A program made the position numbers and the translations under genes. The notes below the pieces were generated by a model. The model worked only from the letters and a program-made list of their open reading frames with translations. It was not told the origin of the DNA and made no database searches. Shown in pieces: positions 9,224-17,678 of a stretch of DNA of 64,000 nt (positions are counted from its first letter, which is position 1; every line of letters begins with the position of its first letter). The DNA comes from CAYSUS01 sp964434165 (GTDB lineage: Bacteria > Planctomycetota > Planctomycetia > Pirellulales > Thermoguttaceae), in NCBI GenBank assembly GCA_964434165.1, contig CAYSUS010000017.1, positions 22,984-86,983 of the forward strand, written 5' to 3'.

Positions 9224-9661
9224 ATGATTGAGCTCAGCGATCGACCGATCGACCCCTCCGCGCTCCTTGCCCGGGTCGCCGCTCCGGAGGCCGGCGCGGT
9301 CGTCCTGTTTCTGGGGACCGTCCGCGCCGAGACGGACGGTCGCGGCACGGCCTCGCTGGACTACGAGTGCTACACCGAGATGGCGCGCGAGAAGCTCGTG
9401 GAACTGCACGACGCGGCGTTGGAGAACTGGAGCCTGGCGCGATGTGCCGTGGTCCATCGCGTGGGGCATCTTGTCGTGGGAGAGGCGAGCGTGGCCGTGG
9501 CAGTAAGCTCCGCCCATCGCGAGGCCGCCTTCGAGGCCGGCAGGTGGCTCATCGATCGCATCAAGCAGGTTGTGCCGATCTGGAAGAGAGAGAACCGGGC
9601 AGACGGCTCCTGCCAGTGGATCCATCCCGGGCTGGACACGGCCGCCGAGGGAGAAGGGTAG
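9224..9661 (+). CDS. moaE: Molybdopterin synthase large subunit MoaE
   Basis: The 145-residue product has the MoaE signatures VVLFLGTVRAET, VVGEASVAVAVSSAHREAAF and the C-terminal PIWKRE...SCQWIHP. The lysine of the WKRE motif is the catalytic lysine of the family. With MoaD it converts cyclic pyranopterin monophosphate to molybdopterin in the cytoplasm. ATG 9224 gives family length. An in-frame TTG at 9212, behind AGGGGAG at 9191, is an alternative. It ends five bases before the moaA start. Confidence 0.93.
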   Translation: MIELSDRPIDPSALLARVAAPEAGAVVLFLGTVRAETDGRGTASLDYECYTEMAREKLVELHDAALENWSLARCAVVHRVGHLVVGEASVAVAVSSAHREAAFEAGRWLIDRIKQVVPIWKRENRADGSCQWIHPGLDTAAEGEG

Positions 9662-9665
9662 TCCG

Positions 9666-10667
9666 GTGGCGTCCCGCAACTCCCAGCTCGTCGATCGCTT
9701 CGGGCGCGTGCACACCGATCTGCGTGTCTCGGTGACCGATCGGTGCAATCTGCGGTGCTGGTATTGCATGCCGCCCGAAGGGGTCGCGCCGCACGCCCAC
9801 GACGAGGTGCTCCGTTACGAGGAGATCGCAAGGGTGGTTCGCGTCGCCGCCGAGCTGGGGATCCGCCGCGTCCGCCTCACCGGCGGCGAGCCCCTGGTGC
9901 GAAAAGGCATTCGCGACCTGGTGGCCATGCTGGCCGCGATCGCGCGGCTCGAGGACCTGGCAATGACCACCAACGGCGTGGCCCTGGCCGCTTGCGCCGA
10001 GGATCTCCGCCGGGCGGGCTTGCGCCGCGTCAACGTGAGCCTTGACACGCTCGATCGGGAGAAGTTCCAGCAAATCACCGGCCGGGACGCCCTGGCCGAC
10101 GCGCTGCGCGGAATCGAGGCGGCCCAGCAGGCGGGTCTGCGGCCGATCAAGCTCAACGCCCTGGCGATCCGCGGCTCAACCGAACAGGACGTCGTGCCCC
10201 TGGCCCGTTTCGCCCTCCAGCGCAGGATCTCCTTGCGGTTCATCGAGTACATGCCCCTGGGCGGCCATGGACCATGGGATCCGAGCCGGGCCCTGTCCGG
10301 CGAAGAGATCCTCGCCTTGATGCGCCGCGCGTTCGGGCCGCTGGAGCCGTGCGGTCCGGCCGGAGGCCGGGCGGCGCGGGAGTATCGTTTCGCCCGGGGC
10401 GAGGGCCGGCTGGGGATCGTCCATTCGGTCACCGCTCCGTTCTGTGCGACGTGCAGCCGGCTCCGCTTGAGCTCGGACGGTCAGGTCCGAAACTGCCTGT
10501 TCGCCCCCAGCGCCTGGGACGCGCGCCGTCTGCTCCGCGGCGGCGGGACCGACCCCGAGATCGCCGCGCTGTTGCGCGACGCCGTAGGCGCCAAGCCGAA
10601 GAGCCGCGGTGCCTGCACAGGTCAGTTCGCAAGGACCGATCAGACCATGCTCCAGATCGGCGGGTGA
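9666..10667 (+). CDS. moaA: GTP 3',8-cyclase MoaA (radical SAM)
   Basis: The 333-residue enzyme has the radical-SAM cluster motif CNLRCWYC near residues 27-34, the SAM-binding TGGEPL, and the second, C-terminal cluster motif CATCSRLRLSSDGQVRNC near 259. It ends in the conserved Gly-Gly (IGG) required in MoaA. It performs the first step of molybdenum cofactor synthesis, rearranging GTP to the cyclic precursor made with MoaC. No moaC is visible in the window. Start GTG 9666 is chosen because it follows GAGGGAGAAGG by a normal distance and the family begins at about this point. The gene lies just behind moaE. Confidence 0.94.
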   Translation: MASRNSQLVDRFGRVHTDLRVSVTDRCNLRCWYCMPPEGVAPHAHDEVLRYEEIARVVRVAAELGIRRVRLTGGEPLVRKGIRDLVAMLAAIARLEDLAMTTNGVALAACAEDLRRAGLRRVNVSLDTLDREKFQQITGRDALADALRGIEAAQQAGLRPIKLNALAIRGSTEQDVVPLARFALQRRISLRFIEYMPLGGHGPWDPSRALSGEEILALMRRAFGPLEPCGPAGGRAAREYRFARGEGRLGIVHSVTAPFCATCSRLRLSSDGQVRNCLFAPSAWDARRLLRGGGTDPEIAALLRDAVGAKPKSRGACTGQFARTDQTMLQIGG

Positions 10668-10719
10668 CGGCCCCCGCCGCGCAAATCCTGCTCTGACGAA
10701 CCCGAAATCCCGACGCGCC

Positions 10720-11139
10720 ATGGGCGACCGAGCCTGGTATCACGAAGGCCTGCGGTTTCGATGCACCGGCTGCGGCGAGTGCTGCACGGGGGACCCCGGG
10801 TTCGTCTGGGTGACGGACGAGGAGATCGCCCGCCTGGCGGCCGAGTGTGGTCTGGACCGCGAGCAGTTCGAGGCGAACTACGTCCGGCAGGTCGGATCGC
10901 GCAAGAGCCTTATCGAGCACGAGAACGGCGACTGCGTGCTGTTCGACCCTCACGCCCGAGCCTGCAGGGCCTATCGCGCCCGTCCACGGCAGTGCCAAAC
11001 CTGGCCATTCTGGTCCTCCAACGTGAGGACTCCGGCGGACTGGAAACAAGTGTGCCGCGTTTGCCCAGGCAGCGGCAAGGGCCCCGTGGTGCCCCTGACC
11101 ACCATTCAGGCTCGGATCTCCTCGGACAAGCGCCTGTAG
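10720..11139 (+). CDS. YkgJ-like cysteine-cluster protein
   Basis: The 139-residue product begins with the motif CTGCGECCTG near residue 17. It has further cysteines at NGDCVLF, ACRAY, RPRQCQTWPFW and VCRVCPGSG. This is the spacing of the CxxCxxCC family (UPF0153/YkgJ), proposed to bind zinc or an Fe-S cluster, with no settled function. ATG 10720 is preferred to upstream in-frame starts that would overlap moaA. It follows the moa genes by about 50 bases and may be cotranscribed. Confidence 0.82.
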   Translation: MGDRAWYHEGLRFRCTGCGECCTGDPGFVWVTDEEIARLAAECGLDREQFEANYVRQVGSRKSLIEHENGDCVLFDPHARACRAYRARPRQCQTWPFWSSNVRTPADWKQVCRVCPGSGKGPVVPLTTIQARISSDKRL

Positions 11140-11573
11140 GCGGCCACGGGCGTTGCCGGGTGCGAGGACGCGGTCCTCCGTCTCCTGGGAGGAATCCTCT
11201 CACCCGAACGCGCAGATACGGCTGCGGTTAAGGGACTGCCTCAAGCCGGGTTGCACGGGTGGCGCCGACTTGACGATCTGGCTGGAGTTTTCGGATTGGG
11301 AAGCCGATAAACCTGTGCAACCGCCAGGCGGCCTAACCGACCGCCTTGGCGACCCCGGACTGCGGCGCACGGCGCCGGGTGGACACTGGACTCCTAAGTC
11401 TTTATTTAGTATAGACTTATATCCATCCGCCCGATCCCGCGGGGCCGCACGTCGGCTAAGCTCTTTGACAATATAGACTTACAGGAACCGCATAAGCTCG
11501 CCTTGCGATGCGGTCTGTGGCGCTTCTTCGTGCGACCGTTTGACGAAGACGCCCTCTGGCTGACCGATTGGTC
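11140..11573. other. Intergenic region with AT-rich direct repeats
   Basis: No gene is supported here. The second half is unusually AT-rich for this genome. It holds two 10-base direct repeats TATAGACTTA at 11410-11419 and 11472-11481, the second one base after TTGACA (11465-11470). The spacing is wrong for a promoter, so the repeats may be protein-binding sites. AGTCTTTATTTAGTATAGACT at 11397 is also partly palindromic. Confidence 0.45.
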
Positions 11574-11602
11574 TTGACTCTAGTCGTTGCAGCATCTACA
11601 CT
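11574..11602 (+). promoter_or_regulatory. Sigma70-type promoter of the HU gene
   Basis: TTGACT (11574-11579) and TACACT (11597-11602) are separated by exactly 17 bases. Transcription would start near 11609, giving a leader of about 68 bases before the GTG start at 11677. It is one of the best-formed housekeeping promoters in the window. Confidence 0.7.
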
Positions 11603-11676
11603 TGGAGCGTGGCTTGGCGATTCCGTGGCGCTGACTTGCGTCGCCTCAACGGCCCCTCCTTGCAGGAGAAAGCGTC

Positions 11677-12054
11677 GTGACCAAGAAAGAGATTGTCCGG
11701 ACCATCTCTGAGGAAATCGGGCTCACGCAACTGAAGACCAAGGAGATCGTGCAGAAGACGTTCGACGCCATCGTCGAGGCGCTGGTTGAGGAGGGCCGGA
11801 TCGAGCTTCGCAACTTCGGTGTGTTCGAGGTCAAGCGGCGTGCGCCGCGCAAGGCGCGCAACCCGCGTACCGGCGACAAAGTGTTTGTGCCCGAGAAGTT
11901 CGTGGTCACGTTCAAGCCCGGCAAGGAAATGGAGCTTCGAGTACGCGAGATGGAGCGCAAAGCAGCCGTAGCGGCCCAGGCGGCAGCCGGCGTGGGCGAG
12001 TCCCCGCCATCCCGGGCAAGCATGTCCGAAACCCTCGGCTCTCCAATGGGTTAG
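11677..12054 (+). CDS. HU-family DNA-binding protein
   Basis: The 125-residue product has residues 1-90 of the HU/IHF fold: MTKKEIVRTISE, an ELRNFGVFEV turn, and the DNA-binding arm KARNPRTGDKVFVPEKF with the conserved Asn-Pro pair. A tail of about 35 residues rich in Arg, Ala, Ser and Pro follows, longer than ordinary HU. The start GTG 11677 sits 8 bases behind AGGAG (11664-11668) and behind a well-formed promoter. HU-type proteins bend and compact DNA. Whether this one acts as HU or IHF-like cannot be decided from sequence alone. Confidence 0.92.
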   Translation: MTKKEIVRTISEEIGLTQLKTKEIVQKTFDAIVEALVEEGRIELRNFGVFEVKRRAPRKARNPRTGDKVFVPEKFVVTFKPGKEMELRVREMERKAAVAAQAAAGVGESPPSRASMSETLGSPMG

Positions 12055-12489
12055 GCGACTTCGATCGCGGACGATTCGCTTGCCTGGCCCTTCTCCTCGT
12101 CGATCTGCCCTCCCCTCCTCCCGTCGAGCCGGTCCGCTTCCCGGCGGAAACTGACACGTTTCCAGGATTTTGGGCTCGGCGCCGATCCCGACCTTCGCTA
12201 TTGTTCGACCCGACTGGAAGCAGGTCTCGGCCTGCCTCCCTACCTTTCCCGCATAACGAATCACTTGAAGACCGCCGCGGCAGGCGCCTCGGTCCCGGTA
12301 CCGATGCCGTCCGGTCGTGGCGCGCCGCCCAGCGCTTGCGCGCCGGGGGAAGTGCGGCTGCCCGCGCCGACCGTACGTCGGCGCCGGGCCGCTGATCCCC
12401 GTATGCGCCGCCGGTAGGCGGGATTACGGAAGGAGCTGACCTTGCGCGCCGTCGGCGACGCAACTTGTGTTTCAGGGAGGATTTTCGTG
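12055..12489. other. Intergenic region, nothing recognised
   Basis: About 435 bases between the HU gene and the small lipoprotein gene. I see no gene, tRNA, strong hairpin or repeat. The last bases supply GGGAGG (12476-12481) for the lipoprotein start. Confidence 0.4.
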
Positions 12490-12708
12490 ATGCGCAGACT
12501 GTTCCTGGCTCTTGTGTCGGGCTTGCTGTTGAGCACGTCCGTGGGGTGTCTCATCCCGGGTTATTCGGCCGATCCGGTCCGCCGTACCCAGCAGTTGATC
12601 TTCACGTCGGAGAACCTTCGACTGATGCTGGAGGAGTGGGAGCGGATCTGGTTCCTCGACATGCCCGACCACCAGACCCCGTACCGCACCCACGGCGGCG
12701 TGATCTGA
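12490..12708 (+). CDS. Small predicted lipoprotein of unknown function
   Basis: The 72-residue product has a basic start (MRRL), a hydrophobic stretch and a lipobox-like LSTSVGC, so it is probably exported and lipidated. The mature part contains RRTQQLIFTSENLRLM and a Trp-rich LEEWERIWFLDMPDH, then a short tail. I do not recognise a characterised family, though the well-formed mature segment and GGGAGG ribosome site argue for a real gene. Start ATG 12490 is adjacent to an in-frame GTG at 12487. It is a monocistron between the HU gene and pyrD. Confidence 0.75.
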   Translation: MRRLFLALVSGLLLSTSVGCLIPGYSADPVRRTQQLIFTSENLRLMLEEWERIWFLDMPDHQTPYRTHGGVI

Positions 12709-12846
12709 CGACGCGTCGCCGCCACGGCCGATCCGGCGCTTGCGGCCACGCTCGTCCGATGCGTCCGCATCGGCGCGAGGCGGTTGCGCGCCTGCGACCG
12801 CCTTGCCGGGCCGGTTGACGCGCGCCACCAGCAGGCGGGTCGGCCG

Positions 12847-12875
12847 TTGTCGGCCTGCGCGCGGCGGGCTACATT
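12847..12875 (+). promoter_or_regulatory. Candidate promoter of pyrD
   Basis: TTGTCG (12847-12852) and TACATT (12870-12875) are spaced by 17 bases, 18 bases before the first pyrD ATG. The -35 is imperfect. Confidence 0.45.
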
Positions 12876-12893
12876 GGCGTTGGGGCCGCGTTG

Positions 12894-13892
12894 ATGGTCG
12901 CGCTTCGTCAAGCCGGTCAACGCGGCAGCGCCCCGCTCGAGCACGCCGTGAACCGCCCCGCCGCTCGTTTGAACGTCCGAATCGGCCGACTCGGCCTGGC
13001 CAACCCGATCCTCGTCGCTTCGGGAACGTTCGGTTATGCGCGGGAAATGGCCGGCATCGTGCCCCTAAGCCGGCTTGGCGGCATCCTCCCCAAGACGATC
13101 ACTCAGGCCCCTCGCGCCGGGAATCCTCCCCCCCGCACCTGCGAGACGGCCGCCGGCATGCTCAACTCGATCGGCCTGGACAACGACGGAATCGAAGCCT
13201 TCGTCCAAGGGCAGTTGCCCTACCTGGCCACCCTGGGCACGGCGGTCGTGGTGAGCATCGCCGGAAAGAGTCACGACGAGTTCGTTGCCATGGCGGCCCG
13301 GCTGGACGGGCTGCCCGGCGTGGCGGCCCTCGAGCTCAACATCTCGTGCCCCAACGTCTCTGGGGGCGTGGACTTCGGCACCGACCCCCGCATGTGCCGG
13401 CAGGTCGTCGCCGGGGTGCGCCAGGCCTGCTCGCTTCCGATCCTGGCCAAGCTCACGCCCAACGTCGCCGACGTGGTGCCCGTCGCCCAGGCTGCCGAGG
13501 AGGGGGGGGCCGATGGCCTCTCGCTGATCAACACGTGCCTGGGCATGTCGGTGGACTGGCGCCGCCGCCGCCCGCGTTTGGGGAACGTGCTGGGCGGGCT
13601 CAGTGGGCCGGCCATCAAACCGATCGCCCTGCGCATCGTCCACCAGGTCGCCCGGGCGGTCGCCGTGCCGCTGGTCGGCATCGGGGGCATCGCCTCGATC
13701 GACGACGTGATGGAATTCCTCGTCGCCGGGGCCACGGCCGTGCAGATCGGCACGGCGAACTTCTACGATCCCACCGTGTCCATCCGAATCCTGGACGCGC
13801 TGCCCGACGCCCTCGCCGAGCTGGGGGCCTCCCGCGTGACCGACGTGGTGGGGACGCTCGACCTCGATCCCCCCCGCGACGCGGGCCATTGA
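12894..13892 (+). CDS. pyrD: Dihydroorotate dehydrogenase (class 1)
   Basis: The 332-residue TIM-barrel flavoprotein has the family landmarks PILVASGTFGY, TPRAGNPPPR-like phosphate loop, ELNISCPNVSGG with the catalytic cysteine of class 1 enzymes, AKLTPNV, and LVGIGGIASIDDVMEFLVAGA before the C-terminus. It oxidises dihydroorotate to orotate in pyrimidine synthesis. A cysteine base and no membrane helix point to class 1B (PyrD with PyrK), but no pyrK is visible here. The first 18 residues are atypical. GTG 12948, giving about 314 residues, fits the usual family start better, so the true start is uncertain. Confidence 0.9.
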   Translation: MVALRQAGQRGSAPLEHAVNRPAARLNVRIGRLGLANPILVASGTFGYAREMAGIVPLSRLGGILPKTITQAPRAGNPPPRTCETAAGMLNSIGLDNDGIEAFVQGQLPYLATLGTAVVVSIAGKSHDEFVAMAARLDGLPGVAALELNISCPNVSGGVDFGTDPRMCRQVVAGVRQACSLPILAKLTPNVADVVPVAQAAEEGGADGLSLINTCLGMSVDWRRRRPRLGNVLGGLSGPAIKPIALRIVHQVARAVAVPLVGIGGIASIDDVMEFLVAGATAVQIGTANFYDPTVSIRILDALPDALAELGASRVTDVVGTLDLDPPRDAGH

Positions 13893-13953
13893 ACGTGCCA
13901 GGTTTGCCCGCCCCCGCGCATCCCCAACCACCTCCCGAGACCGCAAACAAGCC

Positions 13954-14925
13954 ATGCGAGTCCTTTCCGGCATTCAGCCCACAGGCCGATTCCACTGGGG
14001 CAATTACTTCGGCGCCATCCGCCAGTACATCCAGCTCCAGGACGAGGCCGACGAGGCGTTCTACTTCATCGCCAACCTGCACGCGCTGACCACGGTCCGC
14101 GACGCGAGCCTGCTGCGGCAGTACACGTTCGACGCGGCCGTCGACCTTCTGGCCCTGGGGCTCGATCCACAGAAGGCGACGTTGTTCATCCAGTCGGACG
14201 TGCCCGAGGTCTCCGAGCTCACCTGGCTGCTGATGACCGGCGCGCCGATGGGGCTTCTGGAGCGCTGCCACGCCTACAAGGACAAGCTCGCCAAGGGGAT
14301 CCCGGCCGACGCGGGCCTGTTCGCCTATCCCGTGCTCATGGCGGCCGACATCCTGGCGTACGATTCGGACACCGTGCCGGTGGGCCACGACCAGGTGCAG
14401 CACATCGAGGTGTGCCGCGACCTGGCCTCGAGCTTCAACCACCACTTCCGCGAGACGTTCGTCCTGCCCAAGGCGAAGATCCTGGAGTCGTCGGCCAAGG
14501 TGCCGGGCGTGGACGGCGAGAAGATGTCGAAGAGCTACAACAACACGCTCGAGGTGTTCGAGGAGCCCAAGCCGCTCCGCAAGCAGATCATGCGGATCGT
14601 GACCGACTCCCGCCCCATGGAGGAGCCCAAGGAGCCCCAGTCCGATCACCTCTACCAGCTCTACTCGTTGTTCGCCGCCGACGCCCAGCGCGAGGAGATG
14701 GCGGCCCTGTACCGCCGGGGCGGATTCGGATACGGGCAGGTCAAGTCGGCCCTGGCCGATCTGGCGACCGAGTACTTTGCCGAGGCCCGAGCGCGCCGGG
14801 CCGATCTTACCGCGCGACCCGACGACGTTCGCCACGTGCTCGCCACCGGCGCGGCCAGGGCCCGGGCGAAGGCCGCGGAGGTCCTGCATCGCGCGCAGCG
14901 GGCCTGTGGCGTGAAGCCTGATTGA
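13954..14925 (+). CDS. trpS: Tryptophanyl-tRNA synthetase
   Basis: The 323-residue class Ic synthetase begins MRVLSGIQPTGRFHWGN, where FHWGN is the HIGH-type signature. The KMSKS signature is intact near residues 190-194 (DGEKMSKSYNNT). The QVQHIE and LMAADILAYD segments of the tryptophan pocket are also present. It charges tRNA-Trp. It follows pyrD by about 60 bases and precedes a membrane protein by 14 bases. Confidence 0.96.
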   Translation: MRVLSGIQPTGRFHWGNYFGAIRQYIQLQDEADEAFYFIANLHALTTVRDASLLRQYTFDAAVDLLALGLDPQKATLFIQSDVPEVSELTWLLMTGAPMGLLERCHAYKDKLAKGIPADAGLFAYPVLMAADILAYDSDTVPVGHDQVQHIEVCRDLASSFNHHFRETFVLPKAKILESSAKVPGVDGEKMSKSYNNTLEVFEEPKPLRKQIMRIVTDSRPMEEPKEPQSDHLYQLYSLFAADAQREEMAALYRRGGFGYGQVKSALADLATEYFAEARARRADLTARPDDVRHVLATGAARARAKAAEVLHRAQRACGVKPD

Positions 14926-14939
14926 TGTAAGATGGGCGC

Positions 14940-15830
14940 ATGCAAACGCCCAGCGAATTCCCCGGGGCCGTCGCCACGCCCCTGGCCGCAGCGCCAGGTC
15001 CGGGCCGGCGATTCCGCCCGAGTCGATTGGCGATGTGGCTCCCCGCGGCGTGCATCGCGGGGATCGCGGCCGGCGGACTGGCGGTCGTTGCCGGACAGCT
15101 CTTCCAACCCTTGGCGATCTTCCCGCTGCTGGTCGGGGCGCTGCTCGGCGGGCTGCTGGTGCTTCTCGCGCGGCTGTTCCACGTGGGCCACCGAGGGACG
15201 CTGATCGCGGGCGCGTTGGGGGCCGCGGCGGCTTGCGTCCTCGCGCAGCATGCCTTGACTTACGCGCAGGCGTGGCGGCGATACGAGCGTGCCCGCCTCG
15301 AGGCGCAGGGCACGGCGCAGGCCCTGGCCCGGGCTCCTGCCGCGCTGGCCGAGGCCGTCCAGGACCGCTTGCCGTCGCCGCCGGGATCATTCGACACGTA
15401 CATGGTCCGCCAGGCGCGCCGGGGGCGGCCGATCGGGCCGTGGGTCGCCCGGGGCTGGGCAGCGTGGCTGAGCTGGGCCGCGGACGGGATGCTCGTGCTC
15501 GTCGCGGCGTGCGCGGCGACGCTGCTGGGCGTGCGCAGCCCCTTCTGCGATCGGTGCGGCACCTGGTATCGCACGGTGCGCCGCGGTGGCCTCGAAGCCG
15601 AGACGATCGGCGCGCTTGGCGACCTCGTGGGAAGACCGGTCGCCGGCGACGTCCGGACCGCGGGGTACCGCATGCGGAGCTGCCCGGGCGGATGCGGGCC
15701 GACCCTGCTGGAGCTCTTCTGGGAAGACGCGCGGGGCGCCTCCTCCACCCATCGCGCGTGGCTCGACGTGGAAGGCCGCAACCGCGCGACCGCCCTTCTC
15801 GACTCCCGGCTTGACGCGTCGCTCCGCTGA
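14940..15830 (+). CDS. Membrane protein with zinc-ribbon-like C-terminal domain, unknown function
   Basis: The 296-residue product has about three membrane segments in the first half (30-52, 58-78 and 85-103) and one near 180-200. A C-terminal soluble domain holds CDRCGTWYRT and CPGGCGPTLLEL, four cysteines positioned like a zinc-binding ribbon. I do not recognise a characterised family. It starts 14 bases after trpS and ends about 100 bases before acpS, in a run of same-strand genes. Confidence 0.75.
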   Translation: MQTPSEFPGAVATPLAAAPGPGRRFRPSRLAMWLPAACIAGIAAGGLAVVAGQLFQPLAIFPLLVGALLGGLLVLLARLFHVGHRGTLIAGALGAAAACVLAQHALTYAQAWRRYERARLEAQGTAQALARAPAALAEAVQDRLPSPPGSFDTYMVRQARRGRPIGPWVARGWAAWLSWAADGMLVLVAACAATLLGVRSPFCDRCGTWYRTVRRGGLEAETIGALGDLVGRPVAGDVRTAGYRMRSCPGGCGPTLLELFWEDARGASSTHRAWLDVEGRNRATALLDSRLDASLR

Positions 15831-15929
15831 TGCGAACCTGGAATCCGAATGAGCTCGGAGCCGGGCCCCAGCTCGCTGGCGGAACACCGGCCCGCTGGTC
15901 CTTCCCTGGCTCGTGGCCGGAGCGACCGC

Positions 15930-16319
15930 ATGGCGGAGATCGTGGGACTCGGCACGAACATCACCGAGTGCCTGCGGATTGCGCGGATGATTGAGCGGCA
16001 CGGAGAGCTCTTCCTGGGGAGGGTCTTCACCCAAGAGGAGATTCGCTACTGCCAGAGCCGCAAGCAGGCGACCCAGCATTTCTCGGCCCGCTGGGCGGCG
16101 AAGGAGGCCGTGCTCCAGGCCCTGGGCACGACGTGGCAGGCCGGCATCCAGTGGCAGGACATCGAAATCCTCACCGGGCAGGGTGGACGCCCCGGCGTCG
16201 TCCTGCGCGGCGGGGTCAAAGACCTCGCCCGGGAACAAGGCATCGGTGAGGTCCTGCTCAGCATCTCATACTGCCGAACCCACGCCCTGGCCACCGCCGT
16301 GGCAACGGGCCGGCGGTGA
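15930..16319 (+). CDS. acpS: Holo-[acyl-carrier-protein] synthase
   Basis: The 129-residue product has the two AcpS signatures, VGLGTNITECLRIARMIE at the N-terminus and RWAAKEAVLQALGT in the middle, and the C-terminal SISYCRTHALATAVA. It transfers 4'-phosphopantetheine from CoA to the acyl carrier protein serine. The aspartate of the usual G-T-D metal-binding motif is Asn here, while the Glu of AKEA is kept. Start ATG 15930 gives family length. Upstream in-frame codons from 15849 encode a low-complexity stretch and are not favoured. Confidence 0.88.
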   Translation: MAEIVGLGTNITECLRIARMIERHGELFLGRVFTQEEIRYCQSRKQATQHFSARWAAKEAVLQALGTTWQAGIQWQDIEILTGQGGRPGVVLRGGVKDLAREQGIGEVLLSISYCRTHALATAVATGRR

Positions 16320-16354
16320 ACGAACGGCAACACGAACGGACAGGGAGAGACCTC

Positions 16355-17671
16355 ATGCGACTGCCCGCAGCCATCGTCCTCGCGCTTTTCACGTCGGCCG
16401 TCATGGCGGAGACGCGCACGTGGACGGACGACGCGGGCGCGTTCCGTATTCGAGCCGAGCTCATCCAGGTCGCCGGCGGCGCCGCGCACCTGAAGCGGCA
16501 AGACGGCAAGACCGTGATCGTGCCGGTGGAGCGGCTCAGCCCCGCCGATCGCCAGTACGTGGAGTCCGTCACGCAGGCGGGTTCGGACGCGGCGTCGGAT
16601 AGCTCCCAGACGCGCCCCGCGGCCGCCGAGCGGCTGGCAGCCACGGTATCGGTGGACTTCTCCGGCGCGCCGCTCCGTGACGTGCTCGCCTTCCTGGCCA
16701 CGGCAGGGCGCGTGGAGCTGCACCTGGACCGCCCGGCCCTGGACAAGGCCGGGCACAAGGCCGACGCCCGGGTGACAATCTCCACCAACGCCATGACGCT
16801 CCAGAAGGTCCTCGACACGATCCTCGCGCCGAGCGAGCTCGGCTGGTACGCCCTGGGCGGGGCCATCGTGGTGACGACCGCCGAGGAGGCCCAACGCCGG
16901 CTGACCGTCCGCGTGTACAAGTATCGCAAGCACCTTGTGCCCGATCGCCTCATCGACGACATCACCCAGAACGTCGAACCGCAGAGCTGGGCCGACGTGG
17001 GCGGTCCGTGCGCGCCGGCCCCCACCGGGTTCTGCGTCGCCATCGCGCAGACGCGCGCGGGGCATGCCGAGATCGAGCGGAGCTACCGGGACCTCATCGA
17101 GCCGGTGTCGGTTCCGCATCCCCAACCGATACCCCAGCTGGCCGCCCGCTATCCGCTGGACAAGCTCCACCGCACGATCCGCCTGAGCAGTTCCGGCTCG
17201 CAGCTCCGCGANNNNNNNNNNGTGGCCGCGTTTCTCAGCGACGAAGGCGGCCTCCCCGTGATGCTCGACGCGGACGCGCTGGCCACCTTGGGCATCAAGG
17301 CGGACACCCCCGTCACGCTGAAGACCGAGGGGCTGGCACTGCATACCGTGCTCGACCTGTTGGCCATGCAGCTCGATGCCGATTGGAGCGTCAACAGCGA
17401 CCGCGTGCTGGTCACCGCTCCGAAGGAGGCGCAGGAGGAGATCACGCTGGTCTCCTATCCGGTCCGCGATCTGGCCGATCGAGCGGGCCGGCTCGATACG
17501 GTCGTCCACGTCGTCCGCAGGATCGTGGCCCCGGCGACCTGGGATTGCGTGGGGGGCCGAGCGCAAGTCCGCGCCGGCATCCGAGGCACGCTCGACGTGC
17601 GCCAGACGTTTCGCAACCACCAGCAGGTCCATCGGCTGTTGGCCGAGCTGCGCGCGTCGAAGCGGCGATGA
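16355..17671 (+). CDS. Secreted SHD1-domain protein with two STN-like/VGGPG-type units; contains an assembly gap
   Basis: About 438 residues begin with a signal peptide (MRLPAAIVLALFTSAVMA) behind AGGGAGAG. Residues 19-75 match an SLA1 homology domain 1 (TRTWTDDAGAFRI...VPVERLSPADRQYV). Two units of about 170 residues follow, from about 99 and 274. Each has an STN-like fold (VDFSGAPLRDVLAFL..., LRxxxAFL) and then a region with SWADVGGP or TWDCVGG. The same units occur five times in the protein at 47734. Ten undetermined bases at 17212-17221 fall inside unit two. Comparison of the units suggests the real gap is one base. The frame is kept across it. Function is unknown; a role at the envelope is likely from the signal peptide. 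Confidence 0.78.
   Translation: MRLPAAIVLALFTSAVMAETRTWTDDAGAFRIRAELIQVAGGAAHLKRQDGKTVIVPVERLSPADRQYVESVTQAGSDAASDSSQTRPAAAERLAATVSVDFSGAPLRDVLAFLATAGRVELHLDRPALDKAGHKADARVTISTNAMTLQKVLDTILAPSELGWYALGGAIVVTTAEEAQRRLTVRVYKYRKHLVPDRLIDDITQNVEPQSWADVGGPCAPAPTGFCVAIAQTRAGHAEIERSYRDLIEPVSVPHPQPIPQLAARYPLDKLHRTIRLSSSGSQLRXXXXVAAFLSDEGGLPVMLDADALATLGIKADTPVTLKTEGLALHTVLDLLAMQLDADWSVNSDRVLVTAPKEAQEEITLVSYPVRDLADRAGRLDTVVHVVRRIVAPATWDCVGGRAQVRAGIRGTLDVRQTFRNHQQVHRLLAELRASKRR
17212..17221. other. Assembly gap (10 N) inside a coding sequence
   Basis: Ten N lie between CTCCGCGA and GTGGCCGCGTTTCTC. The translated flanks read ...QLR-D? and VAAFL. In the first unit of the same protein the equivalent stretch reads PLRDVLAFL, with no extra residues. 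Confidence 0.95.
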
Positions 17672-17678
17672 GGCTGCG

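Noticed and set aside
11465..11477. TTGACA followed by TATAGA as a promoter
   Set aside because: The two boxes are one base apart, which cannot serve as a -35/-10 pair. The TTGACT/TACACT pair at 11574 is far better.
12948..13892. pyrD as a class 2 (membrane) dihydroorotate dehydrogenase
   Set aside because: There is no N-terminal membrane helix, and the catalytic position is Cys in NISCPNV, as in class 1.
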